64,000 nucleotides of DNA from the NCBI RefSeq assembly GCF_001649575.2, contig NC_051440.1:17820977-17884976 (forward strand), written 5' to 3'. Positions 23,701 through 33,036 of this stretch are shown here, piece after piece. The translations under genes and the position numbers were made by a program. Below the pieces are notes generated by a model, which saw nothing but the letters and a program-made list of their open reading frames with translations, was not told where the DNA came from and searched no databases. How positions within the stretch are numbered: the first letter of the stretch is position 1; each line of letters begins with the position of its first letter. Source of the stretch: Kryptolebias marmoratus. Taxonomy: Eukaryota > Chordata > Actinopteri > Cyprinodontiformes > Rivulidae.

Positions 23701-25395
23701 CAACCCCCCCCCCATCCTCCATTTTGGGTTTAAATCTCTGACCCCAGTCTGACCCAGGGCACTGACAGGTCAGCGATCGGGGTTCAGAGCACGGAGGAAA
23801 GACACGTCTGACTTCGTGCAGATCTGAACCAAACTCTCGTTTCCACGCAGTTTTTCTGCCTCGCCGCCGCTGACCTCCCCTCCCGCCTGCGTGTGGCATC
23901 ATTCCGTCACTCGGCTCTCAGGCGTGTTTGAGCACCTTCCTGCTGTAACCTCACACCTGGTCCCTCGCTGACACCAGCCTCTTTCAGCTGGATGCTCTGC
24001 TGATAATAAAACCTTCATACCGTGTGGCTGTAAACAAAAAATAAAAGCCCCAGCACTCCTTGATGGAATGCATATCACCCGCCAGCTTTAATGCCAAAGT
24101 GGACTAAGATCGTCAAGAAATGACGGCATTTCAGCTGTTTTGGTCAAACTTGGTGAATAACATTATGTGTGATCGCATGAAGGACAGTGTTAGCTCTCAG
24201 AGTATGTGCTTAGGATGACTCTTGGCTACTACCACGTCCAATTTTAGCTAATTATCTGTAAAACTGACAAAGTTACCGCCATTTTTGTGTTAGCTAAGGT
24301 TGACTACCTGTGCTGGCTGTATTGCATTGTGTTGACTCAAAAGGTTAATCAGCTGTAGAGGTAAAACCAAAGACTATTTTCTGAAGGTTTAATTAAAATC
24401 CATCCAGTGGTTCATGAGATATTTTGCTAACAGACAGAGTTGGCTGCAACAGTTAATGCTAAAACTTTTATAGCAAAGATCTGTCACACTGTGAGGCGCT
24501 TGGAGTATGTGTTGTGAATGACTCTCAGCTGCAACCACCACAAATTTCAGCAAAAAATCTGTAAAATTAACTGAGTTATAGCCATTTTTATGTTTCTCAT
24601 GTTCACTTGGTTGTAGCGGACATTTTTAATTGGATTGACCCCAAAAGTTAATCAGCTGTAGAGGTCAAACCAAAGACTATTTTCTGAAAGTTTAATTAAA
24701 ATCCATCCAGTGGTTCATGAGATATTTTGCTAACAGACACACAAACACACGCGCACACAGGCAAAAAACGTTATTGTCCGTCTCCGAAGGTGGGCGATGT
24801 TAAAGAGGTTGGAGCATAAATACCACAACAAGAGTTCTGATTTCATTTCACCACAAGACTGCATGCTGGGTTGTTTTTTTGTTTGTTTTTACAAAATTTA
24901 GTTGAAATTCATAAATGTTTAAGATAAGCAGCAAAGGGAGAGGCTCAAACTTTAATTTAGCTTCTTTTATTTAAGTCTTCTTATTTATTTTTTTTTAAAA
25001 GAAGACTTAAAATATCAACTCATTATAAGAACATTTACTAGCTTATCTCATATAATCTGACTTGTTTTAAGATCTAAAAAAAAAGTAGAAAATAAAAGTA
25101 GAAATAAAATAAAATGTCAGCCCAGCTAAGATGATTTTAACTTAGAAAATACTTCTATTTGACCGTCTTTTCCCTGTTTTCCTTTTAAAGATCTAAAAAC
25201 AAGAAATAAATGTTGGCAGCAAACATCATGCAAAGCGACGAAGGCTGAAAGTCGGACTCTTCGTCACGTGAAGCCGTCTGTCGGCTCTTTAAGAGCTGCT
25301 GTCGCCGGAGGACGCAGTTTGACACGGAGGGACGGAGACAGAAGGAAAAAGGTCTTACCCGGCAGGTAGAAGTGTGGAGACTTTAATCCAAACAT
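1..25395 (-). CDS. gse1: GSE1 coiled-coil co-repressor protein, 5' part (three coding exons; continues left of window)
   Basis: The product is the N-terminal part of GSE1 (KIAA0182 family), a nuclear proline-rich protein reported in HDAC/CoREST-type co-repressor complexes. Visible coding exons are 25359-25395, 3120-3299 and 1682-1881. They total 417 nt, or 139 codons, and end in phase 0. Joined, they give a start [17 protein letters not shown], then KSPSLGM and [10 protein letters not shown], then [13 protein letters not shown], then [19 protein letters not shown] and [14 protein letters not shown]. These blocks match my memory of vertebrate GSE1 in the same order. All four splice junctions are canonical and in phase (1, 1, and 0 at the last donor). 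The C-terminal two thirds, including the coiled coil, lie outside the window. Intron 1 is 22 kb, which suggests regulatory content. Family identity is well supported. Which fish paralogue this is cannot be told here. Confidence 0.88.
29..401 (+). repeat. Dispersed repeat family R1, copy 1
   Basis: It runs from GGCCTAGCC and a GCATATCTTTCATGCC segment through GACTCTCAGCTACTACCACA to a terminal (CA)n tract. The same ordered blocks recur at nine other places listed here. No coding potential. Confidence 0.7.
1682..1881 (-). CDS. gse1: gse1 coding exon 3
   Basis: This 200-nt exon has acceptor CCCCGTCAG|GT (AG at 1883-1882) and donor CGGCAG|GTAAGA (GT at 1681-1680). It encodes [20 protein letters not shown], then PVSTPKR and [20 protein letters not shown], ending at AEGRQ. 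This Ser/Pro-rich stretch is characteristic of GSE1. The following exon, expected to be Ser/Gly-rich and then Pro-rich, is not present between 1 and 1681, so intron 3 runs off the left edge. Confidence 0.9.
3120..3299 (-). CDS. gse1: gse1 coding exon 2
   Basis: This 180-nt exon has acceptor CTCCCCAG|GT (AG at 3301-3300) and donor AGAG|GTGAGT (GT at 3119-3118). It encodes [28 protein letters not shown], a short Asn/Ala-rich linker and [16 protein letters not shown]. The last block is the most diagnostic GSE1 signature in the window. The exon enters and leaves in phase 1. An internal ATG at its start could serve transcripts that use a different 5' exon, as the human short form begins near this point. 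Confidence 0.9.
3459..3495 (+). repeat. (TG)n microsatellite in gse1 exon 2 upstream flank
   Basis: Uninterrupted TG for about 37 bp, some 160 bp upstream of the gse1 exon 2 acceptor on the gene strand. Confidence 0.95.
4950..4961. promoter_or_regulatory. Perfect palindromic E-box GGTCACGTGACC
   Basis: This is a 12-bp palindrome containing GTCACGTGAC, the high-affinity bHLH-Zip (USF, TFE3/TFEB, MITF) site. It lies in gse1 intron 1 at the edge of a pyrimidine-rich stretch. The site is seen directly, and its use is unknown. Confidence 0.4.
6095..6670 (+). repeat. Dispersed repeat family R1, copy 2 (internally duplicated)
   Basis: It contains two successive versions of the block from CTCAGCTACTACCAC to GAGATATTTTG-TAA (about 6180-6390 and 6420-6655) and ends in (CA)n. 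Same orientation as copy 1. Confidence 0.75.
9569..10132 (+). repeat. GCTAAAAGTAGCAAAA minisatellite array, forward
   Basis: About 560 bp of degenerate AGCTAAAA(GT/AG)AGCAAAA units. A higher-order period of roughly 160 bp is marked by CTAACAAAACCCTAGCTAA (near 9624, 9786 and 10060) and AAATGTTGCAAAGGG. No open protein product. Confidence 0.8.
10136..10262 (+). repeat. Fragment of a common fish interspersed repeat
   Basis: CACCCTGTCCAG, GGACAGGTCAC and ATCCATCACAGGGACATACA, followed by CAGTTCAGAGTC, resemble a widespread teleost repeat (the GGACAGGTCGCCAGTCCATC family). Recognition is from general familiarity, and the class is uncertain. Confidence 0.5.
11935..12610 (+). repeat. Degenerate tandem repeat, about 200-bp period
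   Basis: AACAGGAAGTGG-type starts recur at about 11938, 12130, 12332 and 12538. Within each period, GACTTCAAAATAAGAGCA and AAATTAGTCACT(A/T)TATGATA occur once or twice. At least three diverged copies. No ORF. Confidence 0.7.
13095..13132 (+). repeat. (AAT)n microsatellite
   Basis: About 12 uninterrupted AAT units in gse1 intron 1. Confidence 0.95.
13870..14606 (-). repeat. Same GCTA-rich minisatellite, inverted array
   Basis: About 740 bp built of TTTTGCTACTTTTAGCT(T/A) units, the reverse complement of the array at 9.6-10.1 kb. Units vary and include the words AGCTTCTAGCTAG and TAGCCAGTGTT. Confidence 0.8.
15720..15748 (+). repeat. (CA)n microsatellite
   Basis: An uninterrupted CA tract 240 bp before the first assembly gap, whose flank is TG. 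The two form an inverted CA/TG pair. Confidence 0.95.
15926..16210 (+). other. (TG)n tract running into an assembly gap (N 15987-16210)
   Basis: About 60 bp of TG directly abut 224 unresolved bases, so the true microsatellite is longer and of unknown length. ORFs predicted through the Ns are meaningless. Confidence 0.95.
16441..16545. promoter_or_regulatory. Candidate enhancer-like block 1 in gse1 intron 1
   Basis: Non-repetitive AT/GC-balanced sequence with GGCCATTATGAAC, CCGTAATAGCTTCAGGAATC and TGGTCATTAGCC. It resembles conserved non-coding elements near developmental genes. Conservation cannot be tested here. Confidence 0.25.
18185..18300. promoter_or_regulatory. Candidate enhancer-like block 2 in gse1 intron 1 with POU octamer
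   Basis: Homeodomain and POU words are dense: CAATTATTTACATAATTATG at about 18192, GGCAATTAAAGC at 18251, and CATTATGCAGATTATGCAAA with the perfect octamer ATGCAAAT at 18282-18289. Not repetitive and not coding. Confidence 0.35.
19597..19650. promoter_or_regulatory. Candidate enhancer-like block 3 with nested inverted repeats
   Basis: GCTCTTCA (19617-19624) and TGAAGAGC (19626-19633) form a perfect inverted repeat with a one-base centre, flanked by a second pair, AATCAA (19608-19613) and TTGATT (19639-19644). Not in a repeat family I can see. Confidence 0.3.
20305..20362. promoter_or_regulatory. Candidate enhancer-like block 4 with clustered homeodomain sites
   Basis: TTAATTAA (20314-20321), CTCATTAG (about 20325) and CCAATTAG (20350-20357) occur within 45 bp of otherwise unique sequence between TG tracts. 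Confidence 0.3.
20746..20782 (+). repeat. (CA)n microsatellite
   Basis: A CA tract of about 35 bp in gse1 intron 1. A TG tract lies about 160 bp upstream (20585-20602). Confidence 0.9.
21145..21610 (-). repeat. Dispersed repeat family R1, copy 3 (internally duplicated)
   Basis: Reverse-orientation copy. GTGTGGCAGTAGCTGAG occurs at about 21190, a second version lies at about 21413, and it finishes with the GCATTTCTTCAAGGATTGCC / GGCCTCTAATTT end. Confidence 0.7.
21767..21794 (+). repeat. (CTG)9 triplet repeat
   Basis: Nine perfect CTG units on the plus strand, CAG on the gse1 sense strand, in intron 1. Not part of a supported CDS. Confidence 0.95.
22340..22470 (-). repeat. Dispersed repeat family R1, fragment 4
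   Basis: Short reverse-orientation fragment with GGTGTGGTAGTAGCTGAGAG and the preceding ACGGCTAAAATTCAG-like block. Confidence 0.55.
23231..23460 (+). repeat. 107-bp unit, two tandem copies, CA-bounded
   Basis: CTGCACACACACACCTACAT begins at 23247 and again at 23354. The copies appear identical through the AAGGTGCCAGCTTTGAC and AACCCATTTACAAAC segments. Each is bordered by a CA tract. Confidence 0.9.
24057..24785 (+). repeat. Dispersed repeat family R1, copy 5 (longest, internally duplicated)
   Basis: The most complete copy. It starts with a GGAATGCATATCACCCGCC block. Two tandem versions of AATCAGCTGTAGAGGT...GGTTCATGAGATATTTTGCT follow, at about 24345-24435 and 24650-24740, and it ends in a CA-rich tail. 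The two internal versions are nearly identical over about 90 bp. Confidence 0.75.
25359..25395 (-). CDS. gse1: gse1 coding exon 1 (12 codons plus one base)
   Basis: ATG at 25395-25393 encodes [12 protein letters not shown] and the first base of a glycine codon. The donor is CCGG|GTAAGA, with GT at 25358-25357. An in-frame TGA lies four codons upstream (25407-25405), so the reading frame cannot extend further 5'. The base at -3 is A, a favourable start context. The phase-1 end joins exactly to the phase-1 acceptor at 3299 to give LPG-MNHE. The exon is too short for an ORF finder. Confidence 0.85.
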
Positions 25396-26150
25396 GTTTG
25401 TGAATCAGAGATGGGGAGCCTGGGTCCGAGGAGGAGGAAGAGGAGGAGGAGGAGGCAGTGGAGCGCCGGGTTACAGAGGCTGGTGTGGGCGAAAGTCATC
25501 AGACGGCTCCCTTTAGGCCCCGCGGGTGGAGGACGGGGTGGTGGGGAGAGAGAGAGTGAGTGAGGACGGAGGAAGGAGGGAGGTCAGCCTCTGTCTCCTC
25601 TCCTCCTCCTCCTCCTCCTCCTCACCTCCTGGGATGAACCCGTGCAGAGATCAGAGAGGAGGGGGCGCGACAAAAGGGCAGAGAGCGAAGAAGGAGACGG
25701 GCAGATCGGAGGATGGAGAGGAGGAGGAACTGAGCCGACGGAGGCTGAGGAGCGGCTCCGTGCGCTCATGCCATCTTTTCACTGAGGAGCTCGTCTGGGA
25801 GGAAGAGGAAGAGCTTCTGAGTGAGTTGGGAGGGTGACAGGAAGGGTAGAAGGAGGAGGAGGAGGAGGAGGAGTGAGAAAAAGAGTCTTCAGTCGGCGTC
25901 CTCTTCTCTCTTTTTTCTTTTTTTTTGCTCCTGTGCTTTGTAATCCCTTCCTTGTTATTCATTCAGCGGCCTCTTGCTCGTTTGCTGTATAATGATCTGT
26001 TTTTGTGCTCCTCACTCCTTTCTTCCTCAGTCCCACCACTGACTGCTCAGATCAGCGAGGAGGAGGAGGAGGAGAGAGGAAAAGAAGAGGGAGGAAGGGA
26101 AAAAGAGGGGAGGAGAATCATAAGATGCGAGTGAGGGAGAGATGAATGAC
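25396..26150 (-). promoter_or_regulatory. gse1: Probable gse1 5' leader/promoter region, GGA-triplet rich
   Basis: This is the sequence immediately upstream of the gse1 start exon. It holds several (GGA)n/(TCC)n arrays, near 25427-25455, 25602-25623, 25850-25873 and 26057-26075, and no credible ORF on the gene strand. Position and GC content suit an untranslated leader or promoter. The transcription start cannot be placed from sequence, and additional untranslated exons further upstream are possible. Confidence 0.4.
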
Positions 26151-26400
26151 TGTGGGAGTGCAACACACACACACACACACACACACGCACGATTCTGTGT
26201 GTGTGTGTGTGCAACTTGAAGAGAGGAGGAAGGATGATGTCGCTGGTGTGAGTAAAAAGAGAGAGAGAGAAAAAAAGAGGGAGGAAGAGAAGCGAGAGGG
26301 TGTTGATGCAGTTCTCATTATCAGTAGATTGGACCCGTGCCTGAGTGACAGCTGATTCATCATGGGAGTGAGAGAAGGAGGGGGAGGGAGGGAGGGAGGA

Positions 26401-26402
<2 letters not shown>

Positions 26403-26431
<29 letters not shown>
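26403..26431 (+). repeat. (GT)n microsatellite
   Basis: A GT tract of about 28 bp. A CA tract at 26164-26186 lies 220 bp upstream, giving another inverted CA/TG pair. Confidence 0.9.
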
Positions 26432-26434
<3 letters not shown>

Positions 26435-27109
26435 GAAGGAGGAGAAGGAGGGGGTTTAAACCAGCCCTTAAGCATCTGCTTCATTCAGATTTCCTCCTTC
26501 TTCTTTTTTTTTTTTTGTCCTCCTCTCATCTCTTTTCACGCTCCAGTCCTGGGAGCTTCAGCTCAGGTCGGGTTAATGATCTGGGCTGAAGTCCGACCCG
26601 GCCTCTCTGGTCCTGGTACTGGTCCTGGTCCTGGTCCTCCCTACATCTCTCTCTCTCTCTCTCTCTGTCACTTCCTCTCTCGCACATATGCCGCACTCGC
26701 ACACACTCCCTCTGCTTCGACACACACTCTCATCGCGACAAGAGGCATGAATGTGCACAAATTTAAACGTCTTCCCCCCTTTCCTTCCTTCCTTTTTCTG
26801 TTTTATTTTGTGCGTTTTCTCTGCAGGAAGTGTGCCCGCGGTGAGACGGAGCCCCGAGGGGCCCGGGGAGCTATCTGTAGCCCCTGTTTTGTCCCCGCCG
26901 GACTGATGATAGCTAAATATACACAGCAGACATGTAAACTTTAACTCGCCGCAGGGACGTGCGAACCCTCAGTCACACACAGAGGCTGTTGTGAAACACC
27001 AGCCAACCACAAACTGACAGATGGGGACGCACTGGACGGAAGAGATAAAAATAAATATTAATAAAACGATAATGTACCAAACATATGCTTTCCTAATGAT
27101 TAAAAACAT

Positions 27110-27372
27110 CTAAGTAACGTGTTGAAGATGACCCTCGGCTCCAACCACACCAAGTTTTAGCTCGATATCAGCTAAACTGACTGAATCGTAGCCACTTCTG
27201 TGCTTTTTCGGATCAGTTGGCTGTGGCAGCCATCTTGAATTGGATCGACTCCAGAAGTTAATCAGTTATAGATCTGCACCCAATGATTACCTTGTCAGAG
27301 TTTCGTTAAAATCCGTCCAATGGTTCCTGAGATATTTTGCTAACAGAACAGATAAACACACACACAGGCAAA
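27110..27372 (+). repeat. Dispersed repeat family R1, copy 6
   Basis: It has the CTCGGCTCCAACCACACC, GTGGCAGCCATCTTGAATTG and CCAATGGTTCCTGAGATATT blocks in family order, with a terminal CA tail. Confidence 0.7.
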
Positions 27373-28044
27373 CAGAGAATGTGTGTGTTTGAGTCTCGCA
27401 GCGAAAAAGGATTTATTGTTTTGTAATTTCCCCTCATTTCAGATCCTACTTTTGTGTTCACACACACACACACATACACACATCGACACCAAAATGTAAA
27501 CACTGGTGACCTCCGGGTTCAGACGGTCGAGACCCTTGGGCCCCTGGAGGTCACGCCCTGCTGCACGGAGCTCAGGAGAGGTCAGGAGGAGGAGGAGGAG
27601 GAGGCCAATAAACACACGGCACAGCCCTGTGATGATTACAGACAAAAGCCAATAACGAGTGGCGACCTTTGACCCCAGCGCCGTGGAAACGTGAGGGAAT
27701 GCCCGTCAGCACGACTCAATCATTCCCCCCGATGAAGGAAGAAAGGAAGGAAGGAAGGAGGAAACAGAAGAGGATGCCAAGAGGAAGAAGGAGACGGTTG
27801 AGGGATGCCGCCTTGCAGCCGTCCCCTCTTTTTTTTTCTTTTTTTTTTGTTCTTGTTCTGCTTTTCAAAGAAGACACCATCACAGACACACAAAAAGAAC
27901 CCCGCCGCCCCACTCCCCCTTCTCCCCCTTCTCCCTCTCCTCTCCGGCTCGCTCTCTCTCTATCATTTGCCTGTCACGCTGTGGCAGAATGGGAGCTGAC
28001 ACCTCAGTCCCAGCAGCAACCGGGTGGGGGGTGGGGGGGGGGGG

Positions 28045-28102
28045 NNNNNNNNNNNNNNNNNNNNNNNNNNNNNNNNNNNNNNNNNNNNNNNNNNNNNNNN
28101 NN
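28045..28102. other. Assembly gap flanked by poly-G on both sides
   Basis: 58 Ns lie between GTGGGGGGGGGGGG and a run of 12 G. The gap probably covers a homopolymer or quadruplex-prone G tract that failed to sequence. Confidence 0.9.
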
Positions 28103-30459
28103 GGGGGGGGGGGGCTGCCATCAGCACTTAAACATTTTCCCCCCCTTCTCTGCCGCTTCCCTCCCGGCTACCCTGTGTCCGTGCAGCACTCTAACTGCTG
28201 ACAGGGATCGCAGCCAAGATGACAAATAAAGGCGAGAGGAGTGATGACCAAAAAATGAAAAGAAAAGAGAAAGAGAAAACTCCCTCTTCTTTCTTGCCAT
28301 CATCCCTGCCTTTCTCCCCCACACCCCCCCTCGTCCTCCTCTGAGCCCCGGTGAGGTCGCTGACCCCGAGTGAGTGAGCCTCATTACCCAGTCACTCTGT
28401 ATCTCCTCATGCAGGAGGGGGGAGGAGGAGGGTCTCGGCGTGCGTGCGTGCGATTTCGAGGAACCGCGACGCGTTCGTCATTCCTGAAGTTGAGCAGTTC
28501 GAGAAGAGGCGTTTAAAGGCTCTGCCTCTCTCTCGCAGAGAAGAGGGAAAAGATTAAAAGATGGGGAATGGAGCGGAGAGTAAAGACGATGGGAGACGAG
28601 GGGGGAGGGGGAGGATGGCTCGTGTCGGATCAGAGATAATTGTCAGTGGAAGTCATTATGTACCAGGAGCGCTGTCTCGTTCGGTCTTCCTCGTCGCTCC
28701 TGTCCTCTTAATCAGCTTCTCCACGTCTTCCCCGCCCTCGGGGTTTAATTGGATGTTGATGGGCTCGTTGGGACCCCAGGAGCGTGAAAAAAAAACCCAA
28801 CAAGTTCAGGTTCAGGTTCGGCCACAACAAGAGGCGCTGATCCATGAAACTGAATCTATGTGGACATTAGTCAAGTTCACAAGCGCCGTCAGAGTTCCGG
28901 TTCCTCTGCTCCTCCTCGGCCTCAAAATGTTCGAAAAGAAAGAGCCTAAAACCACTTTCTAATTTAGGTTTGGCCCCTTTCAGTTTGGTTTGGCCTTCGT
29001 CTGTGTGGTGGACAGCGTCGTTCCTCACCTCCTCAGATGAACCCCGGGACTCAGGCTGTGAAACTATCCTAAACATGTCGTTCATGTGTGTTCGCTCACG
29101 CAGACATCAGAGCCGCCCGAAGCCCTGGATCCCACCGCAGCATAAATCAGGGCCGCGAACGGGCCCCGGGTCGCAGGACTTCGCCAGGCTTGAACGGCAA
29201 GAGACTGGGTGGAAAATTAGCACCTCAGTGCTGAGATTCAGCCGGCGTGCGTAAAGCGGCAAGTTTCGACAGTAAAGCCTGAGAGCAGGCCTTTTGTTCC
29301 GCCTCCTCCTCCTCCTCCATCCCCGATGCCCTTCCCGACCAGCAGGGAGCCACCTTCACCACTCCGCCATCCGCAGCGTCACACCGATTAGGCGCCCCCG
29401 GGAAACGGCCTCTCCCGGCACATTTCCCTGACCTGACCTTCCCACTGGGGAGGGGGTGACCTCTGACCCCTGCTCTCTGAACTCTAAATTTGTGTCTGTT
29501 CCTTCTGATGCCTTCTGACCTCCAAGGATCATAAATCATTTCCACAGACGCCGGCTGACTCTCAAACTTTTATTTTCTCTGATCCTGGGAGCTCAGACAT
29601 TTCTCCTATGCCGTAAAAAAGCCAGGAGAGATTTGTGATGGCCTGCAACACGATCTGCATTATTTACCCACAATAAGTTTAGTTTTTATAACTACATACA
29701 TATGAACAGAGACTTATTAACTTACAGGGAATATATGAGGAGAAATACTTTTATTTTAATGTTTGATCTGTATAAGAAGCCTAAAGAGAATCAAGACCGA
29801 TAGAAATGATAAAGCTCATCATGGTCACCGTGGTAACTATGTACCTATCTCTCTCACTCCCTGGGTGTTAGGTTAATGAGAGGCAGACAAGAAAATGGCT
29901 AAAAGAGAGCCTCAAACAAACAGAAAACTATAAGTCTGATCTTAAAAGTTTTGGATCCACAAGAGGCAGAAGACACTGCTGGTCGTGAATTTTTATGTTT
30001 CTATTTTTCATCTTTCTTTACGCAAGAGATGTGACGAGTTCAAAAGATCTTTCCGGTTTTGAAGAGAATATTTTTGAGCGGCATTCTGGAGGGGGATTTG
30101 AGAGAAGCTTACAAGTCCTGTAGCAGTGAGAGACGCACCGGGTGAAAGAAGGCAAAAAATGGCAACGTTATGATGTACAACGTGGATATGTGCCAAAAAG
30201 CGGGAGTCTTGCTCGAGGGGCGCTTCAACGTGTGGCGGCGGGAGCTGGGATAGCGGCTCTTTCTCCTAAACTAAAAGATAAGAGGGCAGAGATTATCAGA
30301 CTACATCAAAAAACGACAAGAAAACAAAAAGGTTTAAAAGGAAGAAACTGGAAAATTCTCTGGAAGAGCTGAAATCTGCAAAAAGGAGCATCTAGAAGTG
30401 GAAAAAGTGGCTAAAACCACATTCAGGTAATGGCTGGAACCTGGATACTGACGTTCTAG

Positions 30460-30540
30460 TCATTTTTATAGAGCTTAAATCTGGTGTGGTAGTAGCTGAG
30501 TGTCATCCTCAACACACACTCAGGACGCTAACAGATCCAG
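30460..30540 (-). repeat. Dispersed repeat family R1, fragment 7
   Basis: Short reverse fragment with CTGGTGTGGTAGTAGCTGAG and a following CATCCTCAACACA block. Confidence 0.5.
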
Positions 30541-32008
30541 GAAAGACTTTGGCGTTCAAGGAGGCGGGCAGTATTTGAATCTGTTGATTTGTTTTTGTCT
30601 GTACAGCATTAAACACGGTGGGGTCTTTTATTGTGAAGGAAAGGTAGAAAACTTTTTAGTTGTGAACTTGAATTGATGTTCTGTGATCGTTTAGTGCGAC
30701 AGGATTACTACAACCAAAGATGTCCTACGACAAATGCCAAGCGGTGTCAGAAATTAGCCGGAAGTCTCCTTTTTCCTCGTCCGAACCTAATAATAGGAGC
30801 ATTAAAGCCAGCGCTGGCTTTCCATTCATTTGGTGGACTGATACCTGTCGGATGTTCGTGATGTCTGCCAGCGTATGGCCCGGCATCGATTAAATCTACA
30901 ATCGTACAGTGGGACGCAAGATACTGTCAAAGTTTTATGACACCGAGCTCACAAAGTGTGTCACAGCCTCTACGATTCCTAAAAATCACACGGTGCATGA
31001 CAAACTTTAGACTCCCCGCTTCAGGTCACCAGGTCCTCGTTTGTAATCACCACGTCTGCTCTGTATTGGACTCCTCCCTCAGTATGTATTCAGACCAGTT
31101 TCTGCTCTTCATTGTTTTACTTTTGGTCAAGTTTTCTGCTTGCTGTGCAATCCTGAGCCTTTTTTTTTTTTTACTGTTTCTTGATCTTGTGTAAGTTTTC
31201 AGTGTTTTCATTTTTTCCCCAGCAGTTGTAAGATTAAACGCCGAGAGATCCTCCACCTTTGCCACCGAGTAGACCCGAACGATACCAAGCGACCCCTTTA
31301 AGAGCCCGAGCGCGGATCCCTTTCACTGTAAATCCCACACAGATGTGTTCGGCTGCAGCAGCGTGCCACTTCCACTGTATGCTAATTTCCTGCAAATCAC
31401 AGCTTTGCCTTCTGGGATTCTTGGCATACTGGTGTGCACAGTGGGTGTTGTCACTTGTCACTCAGCTGTCACTTAACATCTTGTGCTGCTGAATTCAAAC
31501 ACCGAGGAAAGACTGAAGAGATTTTCTGTTTTTTGGTGGCAGGGTGGGGTGGGGGGGAGAAGCGTCTGTTTAAATATTTTCATCAAGATCACAGATATTC
31601 AAATGTTTCCTTGGATCTTAAGGGAAATCTTGGCGGCTTGCTTTAACTAAGCACACGAAGGTTATTTGTCCACAGACACACACTCATCATTACCTGGGGG
31701 GGGTTGAGCTTCCCTTCTATGGGCCTTCAACCCACACGCTCATCTCAATTAATCACCCAACAAAACAGATGTCAGGAACAAAGGAACGAGCTCCAGCCCT
31801 GTGGGCTCGAACCAGGAGAGGTGGAGGGAGGAGGAGCAGGAAGCAGGAAGGTGTCGGGTGGGTTTCCAGCCGGATGGCTTGTCTGCGGCAGGTGAGCCGA
31901 AGGTTCAAGAGCCGGCCAGAGCAGGAACCGTCAGATGTTTGTGTGCTCTGAGCCGAAGCCACGCAGTTACTGTACAGCACAAGATGAAACTGCAAACGAG
32001 AAGGTGGG

Positions 32009-32011
<3 letters not shown>

Positions 32012-32068
<57 letters not shown>
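32012..32068 (+). repeat. (GA)n microsatellite
   Basis: Uninterrupted GA for about 57 bp. The frames coding Glu-Arg or Leu-Ser repeats here are artefacts. Confidence 0.95.
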
Positions 32069-32072
<4 letters not shown>

Positions 32073-32954
32073 AGCAGAAGTAACAACATAAGAAGGAGAG
32101 ACGGGGAGCGAGAAAACAACAAAGCCCCTGAGGATGAAAGACGGTCTCAAAAAAAACAAAAAAACAATGGATACAAAATAATGCTCCGCAGTGTGCAGAA
32201 ATAGAGCAAAGATTGAAAACCTGCCAAGATAAAGACAAACCCCCGCTTTTGAACTGTCACTTCACTGCGATACTGTCAGAAAACAAATGGCAGTCCTGAC
32301 AGGTTTCAGCTGCTCTGAAAGAGACAGAATCATATTTTATTCACAAACACATATTTTAGGGCTTTTATTGCAAAGATCGTAACCTGTTGTTAAGAGCTGA
32401 ATTCTCAAATCTTGCTAAATTATTGACATCTACATTATGTACAGACGGAGGGGAGGAGAGGGAGGCAGGGGGAGGGTACAGAGGAGGGGGTGAAAGCCAG
32501 ACCGGGCCACATTTTTCATTTTCTGAATGAGTGGAAAACACCCAACGCCGTCTAAACTCTCAACATTACAGGAAAAAGACATCAGTCTGCTGGAAATAAC
32601 TGCTCCTTTCCCCCTCCATCCATCTTTGTGTCTGCCTTCCTGTGGAGCGCGGACACCGAGACTTCCAGCTTGCATCAATAACACGCAGATAACAGCCCAG
32701 TCCTCAGTTTTCAAGCACAGCCTTAAATCACATCAGCCCCGGGGAGGGGAGGGGAGGGGGTGGGGGGAAGCAAATCAAGGAAGAGGAGAGATGAAGAGGA
32801 AGAGCTTAGCACTTACAAGCCACACAACGACAGTAACAACACTGCAGCGCTGGTAAAATACCCGCAAAATTACAAGAACGCATCAATTTATGCAGCACAA
32901 AAACAAGCCTCTGCGCTTTAAGTGAGAGTTCCCACACTGAGGAACATGCCAGCG

Positions 32955-32957
<3 letters not shown>

Positions 32958-33036
<79 letters not shown>

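Larger units (their letters stand above)
3300..25358 (-). other. gse1: gse1 intron 1 (22 kb), repeat-rich
   Basis: This is the stretch between the GT donor at 25358 and the AG acceptor at 3300. I see no further coding exon in either strand. It contains many CA/TG tracts, two inverted arrays of a GCTA-rich minisatellite, a 200-bp-period tandem repeat, four copies of a dispersed repeat, one assembly gap and several enhancer-like AT-rich blocks, listed separately. Alternative 5' exons of gse1 may lie in it but I cannot identify one. Confidence 0.8.

Noticed and set aside
28561..28962. ORF starting MGNGAESK, a myristoylation-like start
   Set aside because: There is no recognisable domain, and the frame runs through an unremarkable region with no promoter or splice support. 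Probably chance.
31753..32238. 161-codon ORF with a Leu-Ser run
   Set aside because: It depends on the (GA)n tract, has no splice structure and no family resemblance.
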